Origin: an uncultured Clostridia bacterium
Lineage (GTDB): Bacteria; Bacillota; Clostridia; Oscillospirales; Oscillospiraceae
NCBI GenBank assembly: GCA_947644595.1
Contig: CANSAE010000002.1
Coordinates: forward strand, 310,001-374,000
Reading direction: 5' to 3'
Length of the DNA: 64,000 nt
Shown: positions 44,585 through 54,911 of the stretch, in pieces
Layout: each line of letters opens with the position of its first letter
Position numbering within the stretch: position 1 is the stretch's first letter
Translations under genes and position numbers: made by a program
The notes under the pieces: model-generated
Database searches by the model: none
The model's input: only the letters and a program-made list of their open reading frames with translations
Told to the model about the DNA's origin: nothing

Positions 44585-47500
44585 AAAGTTGTGCCGGGGA
44601 CATAGGGTTGGCCGTTTACGGTGGTGCCGTCTCTGCGCACCCGGATGTTCAACGCAGTGCCGTCTCCCTGGCAGAACACGGCGGAGTAGCCGTCCCAATC
44701 GGAAGGCAGATTCGGTGCGATGGTGAGGGCTCCGTTTTCCAGCCGCAGGCCCAGCAGCTCTTCGCTGAACACCCGGAAGTACCAGCCGGCGGAGCCGGTG
44801 TACCAGGTCCAGCCCGCCATTCCCATGGCGTTGGGGTTGGAATACACATCCGCCGGGATGACGAAGGGTTCCCCCTGGAAGGCGGCCAGATCCCGGCCCT
44901 CCGGCCACAGGGCCCGGAGAATGGCCCAGCCGTCGTCCGGTCGGTGTTCCCGGAAACAGGCCATGGCCAGCCAGATGGCACCGTGGGTATATTGCCCGCC
45001 GTTCTCCCGGAAGCCGGGGCCGTAGCCGGAGAGATAGCCGGCCCGGGTGTCCTCCGGCGGGAGGGGCGGGTCAAATAGCTTGACGATTCGATGTTCCCGG
45101 TCGAACAGACACATCAGGGCGTTGTCCAGGGCGGTTTTGCGGTGAGCCGGGTCCGCCCCGGGGCTCATGACCGCCCAGCTTTGGGCAATGGAGTCGATTT
45201 GACAGGCGGTGCTTTCCGCGCTGCCCAGGGGTGTGCCGTCATCGTAATAGCCCCGGCGGTACCAGCCGCCGTCCCAGCTTTGTTCCGCCGCCTTGCCGTA
45301 GCGCAGGGCATACTGTCGGTACTTTTCCCCGTCGGTACTGCCAAAACGGTCCAGCAGGGTGGCGAAGCGCTGGGCAGTGTGGGCGAAGAACCAGGTGAGC
45401 CAGACGCTCTCGCCCCTGCCGTCCTTGCCGACGGCGCCCATGCCGTCGTTCCAGTCGCCCCCCAGCATGAGGAGCAGGCCGTGTTCTCCCTCGCCCCGGG
45501 ACAAGACCCGGTCCAGCGCCCGCCGGGAATGGTCCAGCACGCTGTCCGTCTCGGACGCGGTCAGGGCCAGCTCATAGCGGTCATGCTCCGTATCCGACAG
45601 GGGCGGGGAATCCAGATAGGGCACCTGCCGGCGGCACAGTTCCAGGTCCCCTGTTTTCTCCACGTATTCGCACAGCGCCCAAGGTAGCCACAGCAAATCG
45701 TCACTGCACCAGGAACGGATGCCCCGGCCCTCGGGCAGGTGCCACCAGTGCTGCACGTCGCCCTCCCGGTACTGCCGGGCGCAGCAGGCGGGAATTTGCT
45801 CCGCGGCGATGGAGGGGTCGATGAGAATGAGGTTCACCGCATCCTGCAATTGGTCCCGGAAGCCAAAGGCGCCGCCGCCCTGATACAGGCTGCTCCGGGC
45901 TAGAATGCGTCCGGCCACCGCCTGATAGGCAGTCCAGCCGTTCATGGCGGGATTCACACCTTCGTCTGGTGTTTGCACCATGAGCCGTCCGGCAATTTTC
46001 TGCCAGCGGTTCCGGGTCTGCTCCAGGGCGATGAAGGCGGCTTCCGGCTGGGTGAGGGGTAAAAGCGCGTCGGTCTCAGCGCAGCCGCACACCAGCACCG
46101 TGGTTTTGGCCATGGGCAGGTTCATGGAAAAGCAGGGAGAGATCCCTGCACCGGTGGCGTTGTCCCATTTGCCCAGGTCGGCACTGATTCGATCACAGGT
46201 AAAGCCTTGAAAAGGCGGATCGGAAACGGCACGGAACACGGTCTCCGGGAACACGGAGGCAGGATTCCGGGCGCACAGGGCCGCGCCGTCCTGCCACGTC
46301 TCCACCCCGGGGGCATCCCGGCGGGATTCGCCCAGTTGCAGGTCGGCCCGCCAGCGCAGAGCACCCTTGGAAAGTTCGCTTTGGATCAGGAACACCCGGG
46401 CGGCTGTGTCCGCGGGCACAAAGGCGGTGGTGGTGACGGTCCCGCCGGACAGGTGCTTTTCCCATCTGGCCCAACCGAAGCCGTAGGTCACGGTGCATTC
46501 CAAGCCGTCGTTAGCGGCGAACAAGCTTACCGGCAGGCCGTCAGTGGGCAGATATTCCAACGTTTCCGGACCTTTTACGGCGTAAGGGTCATTGTCCCAT
46601 GGCGTGATGCGGTACAGGGCCGCGTTCTGGTACCAGAGATGACCGATACCCGCGTCGGCGGCACACCAGCTCAAGGCTCCGTCGGTGAGAATGTTTGACC
46701 AGGCTCTTGGCGGCAGGCTGTTTTGCACGGTGAAGCGGAAGGAATGATCGTCTGCATGAGTGTAAGTGGGGAGAGAAGTGCTGTTTTTTCTGGCGTCGGA
46801 AACAAAAGTGGGGGGCGGAACATCAAATGTTCGGGGTTTATCGGAGAAAGTAGAGGATAGGTCCGTTACCACAGCGGCGAACGGCAGGACCGCTGCGGCG
46901 GTTTCATCGCTGTCTGGGAGAAGGTGCACACCGCCACGGGCGTTCAGGGAACTGTCCAGACCCAATTCTGTCAGCGTGCTTTCCAAATACCGCATAGTGG
47001 GGTTAAGATAATCTCCGCCGCCGCAGGAAAGGACTAAATCGAACTTCACGCCGCACAGATTCAGCAGACCGTGGCAGCGAATGAGATCGGCCGCGGCCGT
47101 CTGCTGCGCTTTGTCCTGAATGCGGGCGAACAGGATGGGAAAGTCCCCGGAGATTCCATATTTCCATAAGTGTGCTCGGCTTCCGGGAAGCGTCCCCTGT
47201 ACCGTGGGCCGGCGCAGGGCGCGCAGCAGTTCCATCGCCAGAGCGGATCCTTGGCTGGTCATGTGCAGCAGGACACCGGCAGATTCCGGTAATGCGGCCA
47301 GGTCGTCCTGCCCACCGATGAGCATCCGCCGGCTCCCGGCTACGGCGGCTTGTTCATTGACTGCGGTGCATAATGTGAATCGCAAGTCGAACATAGCGTC
47401 TTTCTGTAAAGAGAAGGGGATCCGGATGGTCAGGGTGGGGTCCGCCAAATCGCCCAAGGGTTCGTCCACGGCCATGGGGACCGAACAGCTCAGCGCCAGA

Positions 47501-50500
47501 TGCAGGGCCGGCAGCTTGTTCCGTGCCGCCCGGGAGATGATAAGGGTATTGTTCTGGAGCTTTGCCCGCAGCCCAAGCCTGCAATAGGCCGGATGGGACT
47601 GCATGTCTGCCGTGAAGGCCAGCACCGGCTGGAATCGGTACAGGAGCGCTCCGTCAGGTATGGCATGCTTGGCGGTGAATTCAATGATGCGCACCTCGCC
47701 TCGTTCTACGGCGGAAACCGCAAAGGCCGTCTCTGCGGAGAAGGGATGGGTATCGCAGCGGTATACTGCTGCCCGGGAACTGAATTCCCAGGCGTAGGCG
47801 CAGGAGGCCTCCGGCCGGGGCAGGAGGGGAAATTCTGTTTTGCCGACGCACACGGTGAAGGGCGCATCTTCCCGGCGGTAGATGGTCACATCCTGGCTGG
47901 CTGCGTCCAGATGACCGGCTTCATCGGCAAGGAGGGTATAGCTGCCGTTGGATAGGACACAGCAGGCAGGGTCGGTCCAACAGATGTGTTGGTCCTCCAT
48001 CTGCCATCCGGCAGGAAGCAGACGGGGCGGCTTTAAAGGCGTTTGAATGCTGCGCCGGCGCAGTACCGTTCCGCCGATGGGTACTTTTTCTTCCAGCAGG
48101 CATTGATGGGCCGCCATGGCGGGGTCCGCCAGAAAGCGGCGGATGTTGGCGTTTCCATGCAGAAGATTACCGATGGCGACCATGCTCATACCCAGATGGT
48201 GGGCCATATAGCACCGCACAGTCTCGCCGCTGGATGTGCGGCAGCGGGAGGGCGTAAAGTCCAGAGCCTCATAAAATCCATAGGTACCCAGCGGACTGAG
48301 GGACTGTATCTTCCGCAGGTTTTTTACTGCTGCCGCCGGGATGACCGGAAGGGTGAGGAAACTGCTGTAGGGAGAGATGACCAGGTCGTCGTCCATACCC
48401 CGCTTCAGGGCCAGGGCCGCGCAGCCGTGGGCCTTATAACGGTAATTGAGCGCAGTATCCAGCGCGAAGAACGCGGATTCGGAAATGCCCCAGGGGTGGC
48501 CCTTGGGTACCCGTCTGCGCTGGACGTAGACGCAGAATTTTGCCGTCTCATACAGCAGAGAATCCCGGCACAGGGGTAAAAACAATTCCGGCATCAGGTA
48601 TTCGAACATGGAACCGGACCAGGATGCCATGCCCCGGTAGCCATCCTTGGCTACCAATGCCCGGGAGAGGTGCCGCCAGTGCTTTCGGGGCACATCTCCC
48701 TTGGCGATGGCGACGTATCCTGTGAGCCGGGCTTCACTGGACAGCAGGTCATACCAGCCCTGAGACAGCTTCCCGGAGGTCAGGTCCATGCCGATGGTAA
48801 ACAGGTGCCGACTGGGGTCGTACAGGGGCGAAAAATCCATGTCCTCGAACAGACGCCGGGCACGGTCGGCCAGGTCCGGCCGGCCGTATTCCCCCATGCC
48901 GGAGGCAACCGTGATGAGGGAGGCGGCCAGATTTCCGCTGTCTACGGTGGAAACATAGGCGGGGGAGAGGGATTCCAGGGTCCGGGTGTCGTACCAGTTA
49001 TATAAATGTCCGTTCCATTTGGGCATTTGTTCTAATGTGGTGAGAATGCGTTCAATGAACACCTCGCAGGAAACCGCATCGTCCAGACCCAGGTCCGCGG
49101 CCGTCAGCGCAGAAGTCATGGCCAGGCCGATATTGGTGGGGGAAGTGCGGTGGGCCGCGCCTCGCGGCGGCTGCTCCTGAACGTTGTCCGGGGGCAGGTA
49201 GTGATCTTCTTCTGTGCAGAAATCCGCGAAGTACTGCCAGATTTCTGCGGCGCGTTCCCGGAGATAGGCCCGGTCCGCTCCGGATAGGGGAGCCTCTTTG
49301 CGCTTTGGCTGGGCGAGCATAAAGGCGAACAGAGGAGATACCAGCCACAGGATGCCCACGGCTTTGCCGATGACTGCGCAGGGCAGTATCATCAGTGCCA
49401 GACCTGTGAGAATTGACGGCACAAGCCGCTGTAAATAGGATAGGAACCCGCCCTTTTTCCCGCCAGTCTGGGCAAAGGTCTCCCAACTGAGCAGGTCCCG
49501 TTTGGATATGGTCATACGCCAAAGTGCTTTGCAGATGGCGGAAAACGTCACCCAGGCTTCCCAGGGCAGGAGAATGAGTCGGGAGGCCGTGACGACCAGC
49601 GCGCCCTTGCCGCCGTGTAGGATGGCACTGTGATAGCGGACTTTCCGTTCCTGGTCTTTTCGCACGGAGGTCTCCGCCAGGGTGAGCAGAAACCGGGACA
49701 GCAGGGCAATGAAGGCTGCCCACGCTGCCACGATGGGGCCTGTTTGAGTCAGCAGAAATCCGCATAGCAGGCACAGAAAGGTGGCCGGCGCCACCAGAGA
49801 GCGGCGGAGGGAATCCAGCAGCTTAAACCGGTCGATGTCGCACAGGCTGCCGCCCCGCTCCCGGAAGGCCCATGCGATGTTCTGCCAGTCCCCCCGGGTC
49901 CAGCGTTCCAGACGCTTCATGTAGCTGATAGGGTTCCCAGGGAAGCCGTCGGTGAGCTCCACGTCCCAGAGGTACCCTCCGTGGAGGTAGGCGCCCTCCA
50001 GGGCGTCGTGGGACAAAATGCGGCCCTCCGGCAGATGTTTGGAGCATTCCGCCAGAATCTTCGTGTGGAGGATGCCTTTCCCGGCGAAGCCGCCCCGGTC
50101 GAACAGGTCCATGTATAATTCCCCGCAGCCGCCGGTATAGGGGTCAGTACCGCCCTGTCCGGCGAAGATACGGGCAAAATCTGTGGCTGTGGCGGAGGTC
50201 AGGTCCACGGAAATGCGGGGATGGATGAGCCCGTAACCGGAAGTGACCACGCCGGTTTTTTCGTCCAATACCGGCTGATTCAGAGGATGGAGCATGGCGC
50301 CCACCAATTCCCTGGCTGTGCCGGGGCATAAACGGGTGTCTGCGTCCAGGGTCAGAATGTAGGCCGCGTCCCGCAGCCGGGCCGTATCTCCGGACAGGGT
50401 GATGAGGCCGCCCTCTCCGGTCTCTATGAGATTGGCCAGGGCCAGAAGCGCGCCGCGTTTCCGTTCGTGACCGCACCAGCGTCCGTCCCGCTCGTTATAG

Positions 50501-51789
50501 GCCCGTTCCCGGTAGAACAGGTAAAACCCGCCGCCGTATTTGCGGTTGAGGCGGTCGATGGCCTCCTTTGCTGCCAGAAGATAGTTCTGGTCTTCCGGCA
50601 GTTCGGGCTTGTTGGCCTCTTTCAGGTCGGCCAGGATGCCAAACAGCAGGTTTTCCCCGCAGTCCCGGTTGGACAGGTAAAATTCTTCCAGATTTTTGGC
50701 TGCGTCCCGGCCAGCATCCTCCCCCGTGAGCAGGGCGGATACCACGCAGACCGTGGTGCCCTCCGGGGGAATGCCGTTCCGCAGTTCCATGCGGGGGATG
50801 TGCCGGGGCGAGACGGCTTTGGTCAGGAGGAAGTCGATGAGGTTTTTTACCAGCTCCGATACGGGGATGAGAAGCAGCAACGTTCCCAGGATGCTTTGTA
50901 CATGGAAGCCCACCAGCAGGGAAATGAACAGGGTGGACAAAAGAAATACGGCCACATAAGCAGTCCCTCGGGTGGGCTCTGCTTTACGGCCCAAGGGCTT
51001 TTTGAACAGATAATATCCCACATGCCGGGCTGTGGGATTCTGCGCCCCCTCGGAGAGCTTTACCACCCGCCGGGCAATGCGGTATTCTTCCGTATTCTGC
51101 TCCTGGGCCAGCAGAGAAACCTTGCGGCGATAGGCGTCCCGGGTGGATTCGGCCATCAGTGGATAAACACCCGCCGGGTCCTGACGCAGGATCTGCTCCA
51201 CGACGCTTTCCTGTTCCAGCATTCCGGAAAGGTCCAGCGTTCCCAGCAGACGCAGGGTAGTGAAGAGCTTCCCTGCGTATTCGCCCTCCGTTGGCGCTTG
51301 CTCCGTATATGCACTGGCAAGGGCATGGACCGCGGCGCCAATGAGTGCCGGAACGAACAGGCCAAGCTCTTCACGACTCAGGGGGCTCACCTGCTGGAAT
51401 CCGTCCAGAAACAGGGCACAGCGTTCCTGTGATACCTGCCCGGCTCCGGCCCGCAGGAGCGTTGTTGCCAGAGAGAAGATGCGGAGGTCTTTTCCGGCGG
51501 TGTGCAGGCGCTTTCCGTGACGAAAAGCGTCTGCAGCGTCCTGTCCCTCCCGAACAGCCAGATACCAGTTGTCCAGCAGCCATTCCTGTGCCGGGTCTAC
51601 CGGTTCTTCCTTTGATTTTTGGGCCAACGCGTGATGGGCGGCCCGCAGCCGGCGCAGGTCCTCCTGAATGGATTTGGCGGCGGCTTTACCGGAGGTGAGT
51701 CCATCTGCACGAATGGACCGGGCGGCGTTTTCTCCATAGGCGGCAAGACGCTCGTCCTCGATGAAAATGCCGTGCTGTGAATATTCCAT
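44551..51789 (-). CDS. Cyclic beta-1,2-glucan synthase-like protein (NdvB/Cgs type), 2412 residues
   Basis: Layout: an N-terminal helical region (1-270), membrane helices (about 275-330), a GT84-type glycosyltransferase with LTLDADTRLCPG (about 475-490) and ERWTRGDWQN, more membrane helices (about 670-840), a glycoamylase-like domain (about 885-1220), then two beta-sandwich regions and a GH94-type phosphorylase domain with GGDWNDGM (about 2108-2115). In Brucella and Rhizobium such proteins make and size cyclic glucans in the inner membrane. Here the product is unproven. The start follows GAAGGACGAC. No transporter (NdvA) gene is adjacent. Confidence 0.88.
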   Translation of the reverse strand: MEYSQHGIFIEDERLAAYGENAARSIRADGLTSGKAAAKSIQEDLRRLRAAHHALAQKSKEEPVDPAQEWLLDNWYLAVREGQDAADAFRHGKRLHTAGKDLRIFSLATTLLRAGAGQVSQERCALFLDGFQQVSPLSREELGLFVPALIGAAVHALASAYTEQAPTEGEYAGKLFTTLRLLGTLDLSGMLEQESVVEQILRQDPAGVYPLMAESTRDAYRRKVSLLAQEQNTEEYRIARRVVKLSEGAQNPTARHVGYYLFKKPLGRKAEPTRGTAYVAVFLLSTLFISLLVGFHVQSILGTLLLLIPVSELVKNLIDFLLTKAVSPRHIPRMELRNGIPPEGTTVCVVSALLTGEDAGRDAAKNLEEFYLSNRDCGENLLFGILADLKEANKPELPEDQNYLLAAKEAIDRLNRKYGGGFYLFYRERAYNERDGRWCGHERKRGALLALANLIETGEGGLITLSGDTARLRDAAYILTLDADTRLCPGTARELVGAMLHPLNQPVLDEKTGVVTSGYGLIHPRISVDLTSATATDFARIFAGQGGTDPYTGGCGELYMDLFDRGGFAGKGILHTKILAECSKHLPEGRILSHDALEGAYLHGGYLWDVELTDGFPGNPISYMKRLERWTRGDWQNIAWAFRERGGSLCDIDRFKLLDSLRRSLVAPATFLCLLCGFLLTQTGPIVAAWAAFIALLSRFLLTLAETSVRKDQERKVRYHSAILHGGKGALVVTASRLILLPWEAWVTFSAICKALWRMTISKRDLLSWETFAQTGGKKGGFLSYLQRLVPSILTGLALMILPCAVIGKAVGILWLVSPLFAFMLAQPKRKEAPLSGADRAYLRERAAEIWQYFADFCTEEDHYLPPDNVQEQPPRGAAHRTSPTNIGLAMTSALTAADLGLDDAVSCEVFIERILTTLEQMPKWNGHLYNWYDTRTLESLSPAYVSTVDSGNLAASLITVASGMGEYGRPDLADRARRLFEDMDFSPLYDPSRHLFTIGMDLTSGKLSQGWYDLLSSEARLTGYVAIAKGDVPRKHWRHLSRALVAKDGYRGMASWSGSMFEYLMPELFLPLCRDSLLYETAKFCVYVQRRRVPKGHPWGISESAFFALDTALNYRYKAHGCAALALKRGMDDDLVISPYSSFLTLPVIPAAAVKNLRKIQSLSPLGTYGFYEALDFTPSRCRTSSGETVRCYMAHHLGMSMVAIGNLLHGNANIRRFLADPAMAAHQCLLEEKVPIGGTVLRRRSIQTPLKPPRLLPAGWQMEDQHICWTDPACCVLSNGSYTLLADEAGHLDAASQDVTIYRREDAPFTVCVGKTEFPLLPRPEASCAYAWEFSSRAAVYRCDTHPFSAETAFAVSAVERGEVRIIEFTAKHAIPDGALLYRFQPVLAFTADMQSHPAYCRLGLRAKLQNNTLIISRAARNKLPALHLALSCSVPMAVDEPLGDLADPTLTIRIPFSLQKDAMFDLRFTLCTAVNEQAAVAGSRRMLIGGQDDLAALPESAGVLLHMTSQGSALAMELLRALRRPTVQGTLPGSRAHLWKYGISGDFPILFARIQDKAQQTAAADLIRCHGLLNLCGVKFDLVLSCGGGDYLNPTMRYLESTLTELGLDSSLNARGGVHLLPDSDETAAAVLPFAAVVTDLSSTFSDKPRTFDVPPPTFVSDARKNSTSLPTYTHADDHSFRFTVQNSLPPRAWSNILTDGALSWCAADAGIGHLWYQNAALYRITPWDNDPYAVKGPETLEYLPTDGLPVSLFAANDGLECTVTYGFGWARWEKHLSGGTVTTTAFVPADTAARVFLIQSELSKGALRWRADLQLGESRRDAPGVETWQDGAALCARNPASVFPETVFRAVSDPPFQGFTCDRISADLGKWDNATGAGISPCFSMNLPMAKTTVLVCGCAETDALLPLTQPEAAFIALEQTRNRWQKIAGRLMVQTPDEGVNPAMNGWTAYQAVAGRILARSSLYQGGGAFGFRDQLQDAVNLILIDPSIAAEQIPACCARQYREGDVQHWWHLPEGRGIRSWCSDDLLWLPWALCEYVEKTGDLELCRRQVPYLDSPPLSDTEHDRYELALTASETDSVLDHSRRALDRVLSRGEGEHGLLLMLGGDWNDGMGAVGKDGRGESVWLTWFFAHTAQRFATLLDRFGSTDGEKYRQYALRYGKAAEQSWDGGWYRRGYYDDGTPLGSAESTACQIDSIAQSWAVMSPGADPAHRKTALDNALMCLFDREHRIVKLFDPPLPPEDTRAGYLSGYGPGFRENGGQYTHGAIWLAMACFREHRPDDGWAILRALWPEGRDLAAFQGEPFVIPADVYSNPNAMGMAGWTWYTGSAGWYFRVFSEELLGLRLENGALTIAPNLPSDWDGYSAVFCQGDGTALNIRVRRDGTTVNGQPYVPGTTFSIVQKEFINN

Positions 51790-51883
51790 GTCGTCCTTCG
51801 ACCATCCTTATACAATGAGATGCTTGGTATTTTTCCCAATTTTTCCACTTATATTCCACGGAAAGACTATGAAGGAAAAACAC

Positions 51884-51912
51884 TTGACACAGGGCCGCTG
51901 TGGTGCTATAAT
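51884..51912 (+). promoter_or_regulatory. Strong promoter of the ylxM-ffh operon
   Basis: TTGACA, 17-bp spacer, TATAAT: consensus boxes at optimal spacing, 47 bp ahead of ylxM. Confidence 0.92.
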
Positions 51913-51958
51913 CACATAGCTGTAAAGGAAAATTGATTTACAGTCCGGAGGTGAGCCC

Positions 51959-52309
51959 GTGGCAGATGAGACTGTATACCGTACCATGCTGTTCGATTTT
52001 TACGGCGAGCTGCTCACGGACAAGCAGAAAGAATATTTTGACCTCCATTATAATGAGGACTACTCTCTCAGTGAGATCGCGGAGATGACAGGCATTTCCC
52101 GTCAGGGTGTTTGGGATATCATCAAACGGGCAGAGGAAACGCTGCGGAATACGGAAGAAAAAACCGGCCTTGTCCGCCGGTTCCGGGAAACCCGTACCGC
52201 TATCGGAGAGATTGAAACCGCGCTGGAAGCCCTGTGCGGACGGCTTTCCGGAGAGACAAAGGCGCTGGCGTTGGAATTGACGGAGAAGCTGGAACAACTC
52301 AAGGGGTAA
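51959..52309 (+). CDS. ylxM: YlxM/p13-family DNA-binding protein of the SRP operon
   Basis: The 116 residues hold an N-terminal sigma-region-4-like helix-turn-helix (LTDKQKEYFDLHYNEDYSLS then EIAEMTGISRQGVWDIIKRA) and a helical tail. The family always accompanies ffh/ftsY and probably tunes SRP genes or GTPase activity. The start is GTG at 51959 with GGAGGTGAGCCC upstream. Six bp separate it from ffh. Confidence 0.92.
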   Translation: MADETVYRTMLFDFYGELLTDKQKEYFDLHYNEDYSLSEIAEMTGISRQGVWDIIKRAEETLRNTEEKTGLVRRFRETRTAIGEIETALEALCGRLSGETKALALELTEKLEQLKG

Positions 52310-52315
52310 CAATAC

Positions 52316-53719
52316 ATGGCATTTGAAAGTTTATCAGAAAAGCTGTCCTCCGCGTTTAAAAAGCTCACCGGCAAGGGCCGGCTGAAGGAAACGGACGTCA
52401 AGGAAGCCATGCGGGAGGTCAAGCTCGCACTGCTGGAAGCGGACGTGAACTTCAAGGTCGTGAAGGACTTTGTGAAGAAGGTCACTGACCGGGCTGTGGG
52501 CATGGACATTCTGGAAAGCCTGAATCCCGCCCAGATGGTCATCAAGATCGTCAACGAAGAGCTCGTGGCCCTCATGGGCAGCGACGGGCAGAAGCTGAAT
52601 ATCGGCAGTAAGACCCCCAGCATCGTGATGCTTGTAGGCCTGCAGGGCGCAGGCAAGACCACCAATGGAGCGAAATTGGCGGGCTACATGAAGCGCCAGG
52701 GGAAAAACCCGTTGCTGGTGGCTTGCGACGTGTACCGCCCCGCCGCTATCAAGCAGCTGGAGACCGTGGGCAGTCAGCTGGGCATCCCCGTTTATCAGGA
52801 GGGCCAGGGCGACCCGGTACAAATCGCCAGAAACGGCATTGAATACGCCAAGCGCCACGGTCAGGACCTGGTGTTCCTGGATACCGCGGGACGGCTGCAT
52901 ATTGATGAGACCCTGATGGATGAACTGGTGCACATCCGGGACACGGTGGAGCCGGCGGAAATTCTGTTGGTGGTGGATGCCATGACCGGCCAGGACGCAG
53001 TGAACGCCGCTTCCGCTTTTGACGAGGCTTTGGGCGTCACCGGCGTGTTGCTCAGTAAGCTGGACGGCGACGCAAGAGGCGGCGCGGCACTGTCCATCCG
53101 GGCGGTGACGGGTAAGCCGATCAAATTTGCGGGCATGGGCGAAAAGCTGGACCAAATCGAGCCGTTCTATCCCGACCGTATGGCTGGGCGTATTTTGGGC
53201 ATGGGCGATGTGCTGTCCCTGATCGAAAAGGCCGAGCAGGCCATGGACGAAAAAAAGGCCGAGCAGCTTGCCCAGCGGATGCTGGAAAACAAATTTACCC
53301 TGACCGATTATCTGGACCAGCTGGAGGCCATTCAGGGCATGGGTTCTTTGGCGGATATCGCTGCCATGATGCCCGGGATCGACGCCAAGGCACTGGAGAA
53401 CGCGGACCCCAACGATTCCGTCATGCGCAGGACCAAGGCCATCATCCAGTCCATGACCCATCAGGAACGGGAAAATCCCGGCCTCCTGAATGCCAGCCGC
53501 AAGCGGCGCATCGCCTCGGGCGCGGGTGTGGCCGTGGTGGATGTGAACCGGGTGCTCAAGCAGTACGACACCATGCAGCAGATGATGAAGCAGATGAATG
53601 GTGCCGGCAAGCGTCAGATGAAAAAGCAAATGAAGAAGGCCAGAAAAAACGGCGGCGTCCAACCGGGAGTGCCTATGGTGCCCGGGAAAGGATCTCCGTT
53701 CGGGAAATTATTTAAATAA
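52316..53719 (+). CDS. ffh: Signal recognition particle GTPase Ffh
   Basis: Binds signal sequences and 4.5S/6S-like SRP RNA and hands ribosomes to FtsY at the membrane. N domain (1-85), G domain with GLQGAGKTT (about 107-115), DTAGRL and [14 protein letters not shown] [10 protein letters not shown], then the methionine-rich M domain ending in [11 protein letters not shown]. 467 residues. The SRP RNA gene is not in this window. Confidence 0.97.
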   Translation: MAFESLSEKLSSAFKKLTGKGRLKETDVKEAMREVKLALLEADVNFKVVKDFVKKVTDRAVGMDILESLNPAQMVIKIVNEELVALMGSDGQKLNIGSKTPSIVMLVGLQGAGKTTNGAKLAGYMKRQGKNPLLVACDVYRPAAIKQLETVGSQLGIPVYQEGQGDPVQIARNGIEYAKRHGQDLVFLDTAGRLHIDETLMDELVHIRDTVEPAEILLVVDAMTGQDAVNAASAFDEALGVTGVLLSKLDGDARGGAALSIRAVTGKPIKFAGMGEKLDQIEPFYPDRMAGRILGMGDVLSLIEKAEQAMDEKKAEQLAQRMLENKFTLTDYLDQLEAIQGMGSLADIAAMMPGIDAKALENADPNDSVMRRTKAIIQSMTHQERENPGLLNASRKRRIASGAGVAVVDVNRVLKQYDTMQQMMKQMNGAGKRQMKKQMKKARKNGGVQPGVPMVPGKGSPFGKLFK

Positions 53720-53789
53720 TATCGGTAAAAAGGGAATCAAACTTCCTTTTTTATATATGAAAAACCGCAAAAAGAGAGGTGACACTATT

Positions 53790-54032
53790 ATGGTTAAAAT
53801 CAGACTGCGCAGAATGGGCGCGAAGAAGGCCCCCTTCTACCGTGTTGTTGTGGCGGATTCCCGTGACCCCCGTGATGGCCGGTTCATCGAAGAGATCGGT
53901 ACCTACGATCCTCTGACGAATCCCGCCACCATCAAGATCGACATGGAGCGTGCCAAATACTGGATCAGCAACGGCGCCCAGCCTACCGACACTGTCAGAG
54001 GACTGCTGAAAAAGGCGGAGGCAGCCGAATAA
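53790..54032 (+). CDS. rpsP: 30S ribosomal protein S16
   Basis: 80 residues, start [20 protein letters not shown], typical of S16. The ATG at 53790 follows GAGAGGTGACACT; the open frame from 53757 is upstream leader. A weak A/T-rich hairpin (53725-53755, AAAAAGGGAA...TTCCTTTTTT) between ffh and rpsP may reduce read-through and raise or lower rpsP independently. Confidence 0.98.
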   Translation: MVKIRLRRMGAKKAPFYRVVVADSRDPRDGRFIEEIGTYDPLTNPATIKIDMERAKYWISNGAQPTDTVRGLLKKAEAAE

Positions 54033-54046
54033 GGAGTTAAACCGGC

Positions 54047-54277
54047 ATGAAAGAACTGTTGACCTATATCGTGGAGAACCTCGTGGATCATCCCAACGAG
54101 GTCTCCGTGACCGAGCGCGAGTCCGGCAGCGAAACCGTGTTTGAAGTGCGGGTGGCTGACGGCGACATGGGCAAGGTCATCGGCCGGCAGGGGCGGATCG
54201 TCAAGCAGATCCGTATCCTTATGAAGGCCGTCGCCCAGAGAAAGGGCAAGAAAGTCTCGGTTGAGATTTTAGATTAA
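54047..54277 (+). CDS. khpA: KH-domain RNA-binding protein KhpA (YlqC)
   Basis: 76 residues forming one type II KH domain, with the RNA-binding loop IGRQGRIVKQIR. In Gram-positive bacteria KhpA pairs with KhpB (Jag) and affects cell length and RNA fate. It starts 14 bp after rpsP with AAGGAG upstream. Its stop codon lies in the stem of a 17-bp terminator. Confidence 0.95.
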   Translation: MKELLTYIVENLVDHPNEVSVTERESGSETVFEVRVADGDMGKVIGRQGRIVKQIRILMKAVAQRKGKKVSVEILD

Positions 54278-54307
54278 AAAAGCGCCCTTCGGGCGCTTTT
54301 TTAATCT
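54271..54307. terminator. Perfect 17-bp hairpin terminator after khpA
   Basis: AGATTAAAAAAGCGCCC-TTC-GGGCGCTTTTTTAATCT. It splits the classic rpsP-khpA-rimM-trmD operon, and the repeat element copy C follows at once. Confidence 0.92.
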
Positions 54308-54420
54308 AAGGGGATGCGCTGCGTTTGCGCACTCCGCGAGAAGTATTTCTTCAGCGGCGGAGCTGCCGAAAAAATCGATAAAAATTCTTTCGCGTCCGCG
54401 GACGCGAACTCTGCGAGGCA
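54308..54420 (+). repeat. Dispersed structured repeat, copy C
   Basis: It contains CCGCGAGAAGTATTTCTTC, a hairpin CAGCGGC-GGA-GCTGCCG (54352-54368, with T/A flanks), AAAAAATCGATAAAAATTCT, the hairpin TTCGCGTC-CGCG-GACGCGAA (54389-54408, a perfect 20-bp palindrome) and the terminal box AACTCTGCGAGGC. Compared with copy A, stems differ by compensating changes. The GAGG of the terminal box (54415-54418) is the only ribosome-binding site before rimM. Confidence 0.78.
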
Positions 54421-54422
54421 TT

Positions 54423-54908
54423 ATGGGAAAACAATTTTTGGAAGCAGGACAGATCGTGAATACCCACGGCATCCGGGGCGAGGTGCAGATCGTGCCATGG
54501 GCGGATGATGCTGCCTTCCTGCGAAAATTTAAAACGTTTTATATTGACAATAGACCCGTTCAGGTGGAACGGTCCAGCGTGCACAAAACGCGCCTGATCG
54601 TCAAATTCGAGGGGGTTGATGATATCAACGCCGCCATGCCGATGAAAACCAAAGTGATTTTCATCGACCGGGCGGATGCGAAGCTCCCAAAGGGCAGCTT
54701 TTTTATTCAGGATATCCTGGGGGCGAAGGTCGTGACCGAAGCGGGCGAGCCTGTGGGCACGCTGACGGACGTGATGGACATGCCCCAGGGACAAATTTAC
54801 CAGGTGCAGGGGGAGACGGAACATCTCATCCCCGCAGTACCGGAATTTGTCAAGCATGTGGATGTGGACGGCGGGGTTATCACCGTTGCCCTCATTGAAG
54901 GGATGTGA
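54423..54908 (+). CDS. rimM: 16S rRNA maturation factor RimM
   Basis: Helps mature the 30S head around S19. The 161 residues have the RimM N-terminal beta-barrel (starting EAGQIVNTHGIRGEVQIVPW) and a PRC-barrel (about 95-161, FIQDILGAKVVTEAGEPVGT). Its Shine-Dalgarno is provided by the end of repeat copy C. The next gene starts 3 bp later. Confidence 0.95.
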   Translation: MGKQFLEAGQIVNTHGIRGEVQIVPWADDAAFLRKFKTFYIDNRPVQVERSSVHKTRLIVKFEGVDDINAAMPMKTKVIFIDRADAKLPKGSFFIQDILGAKVVTEAGEPVGTLTDVMDMPQGQIYQVQGETEHLIPAVPEFVKHVDVDGGVITVALIEGM

Positions 54909-54911
54909 CCC

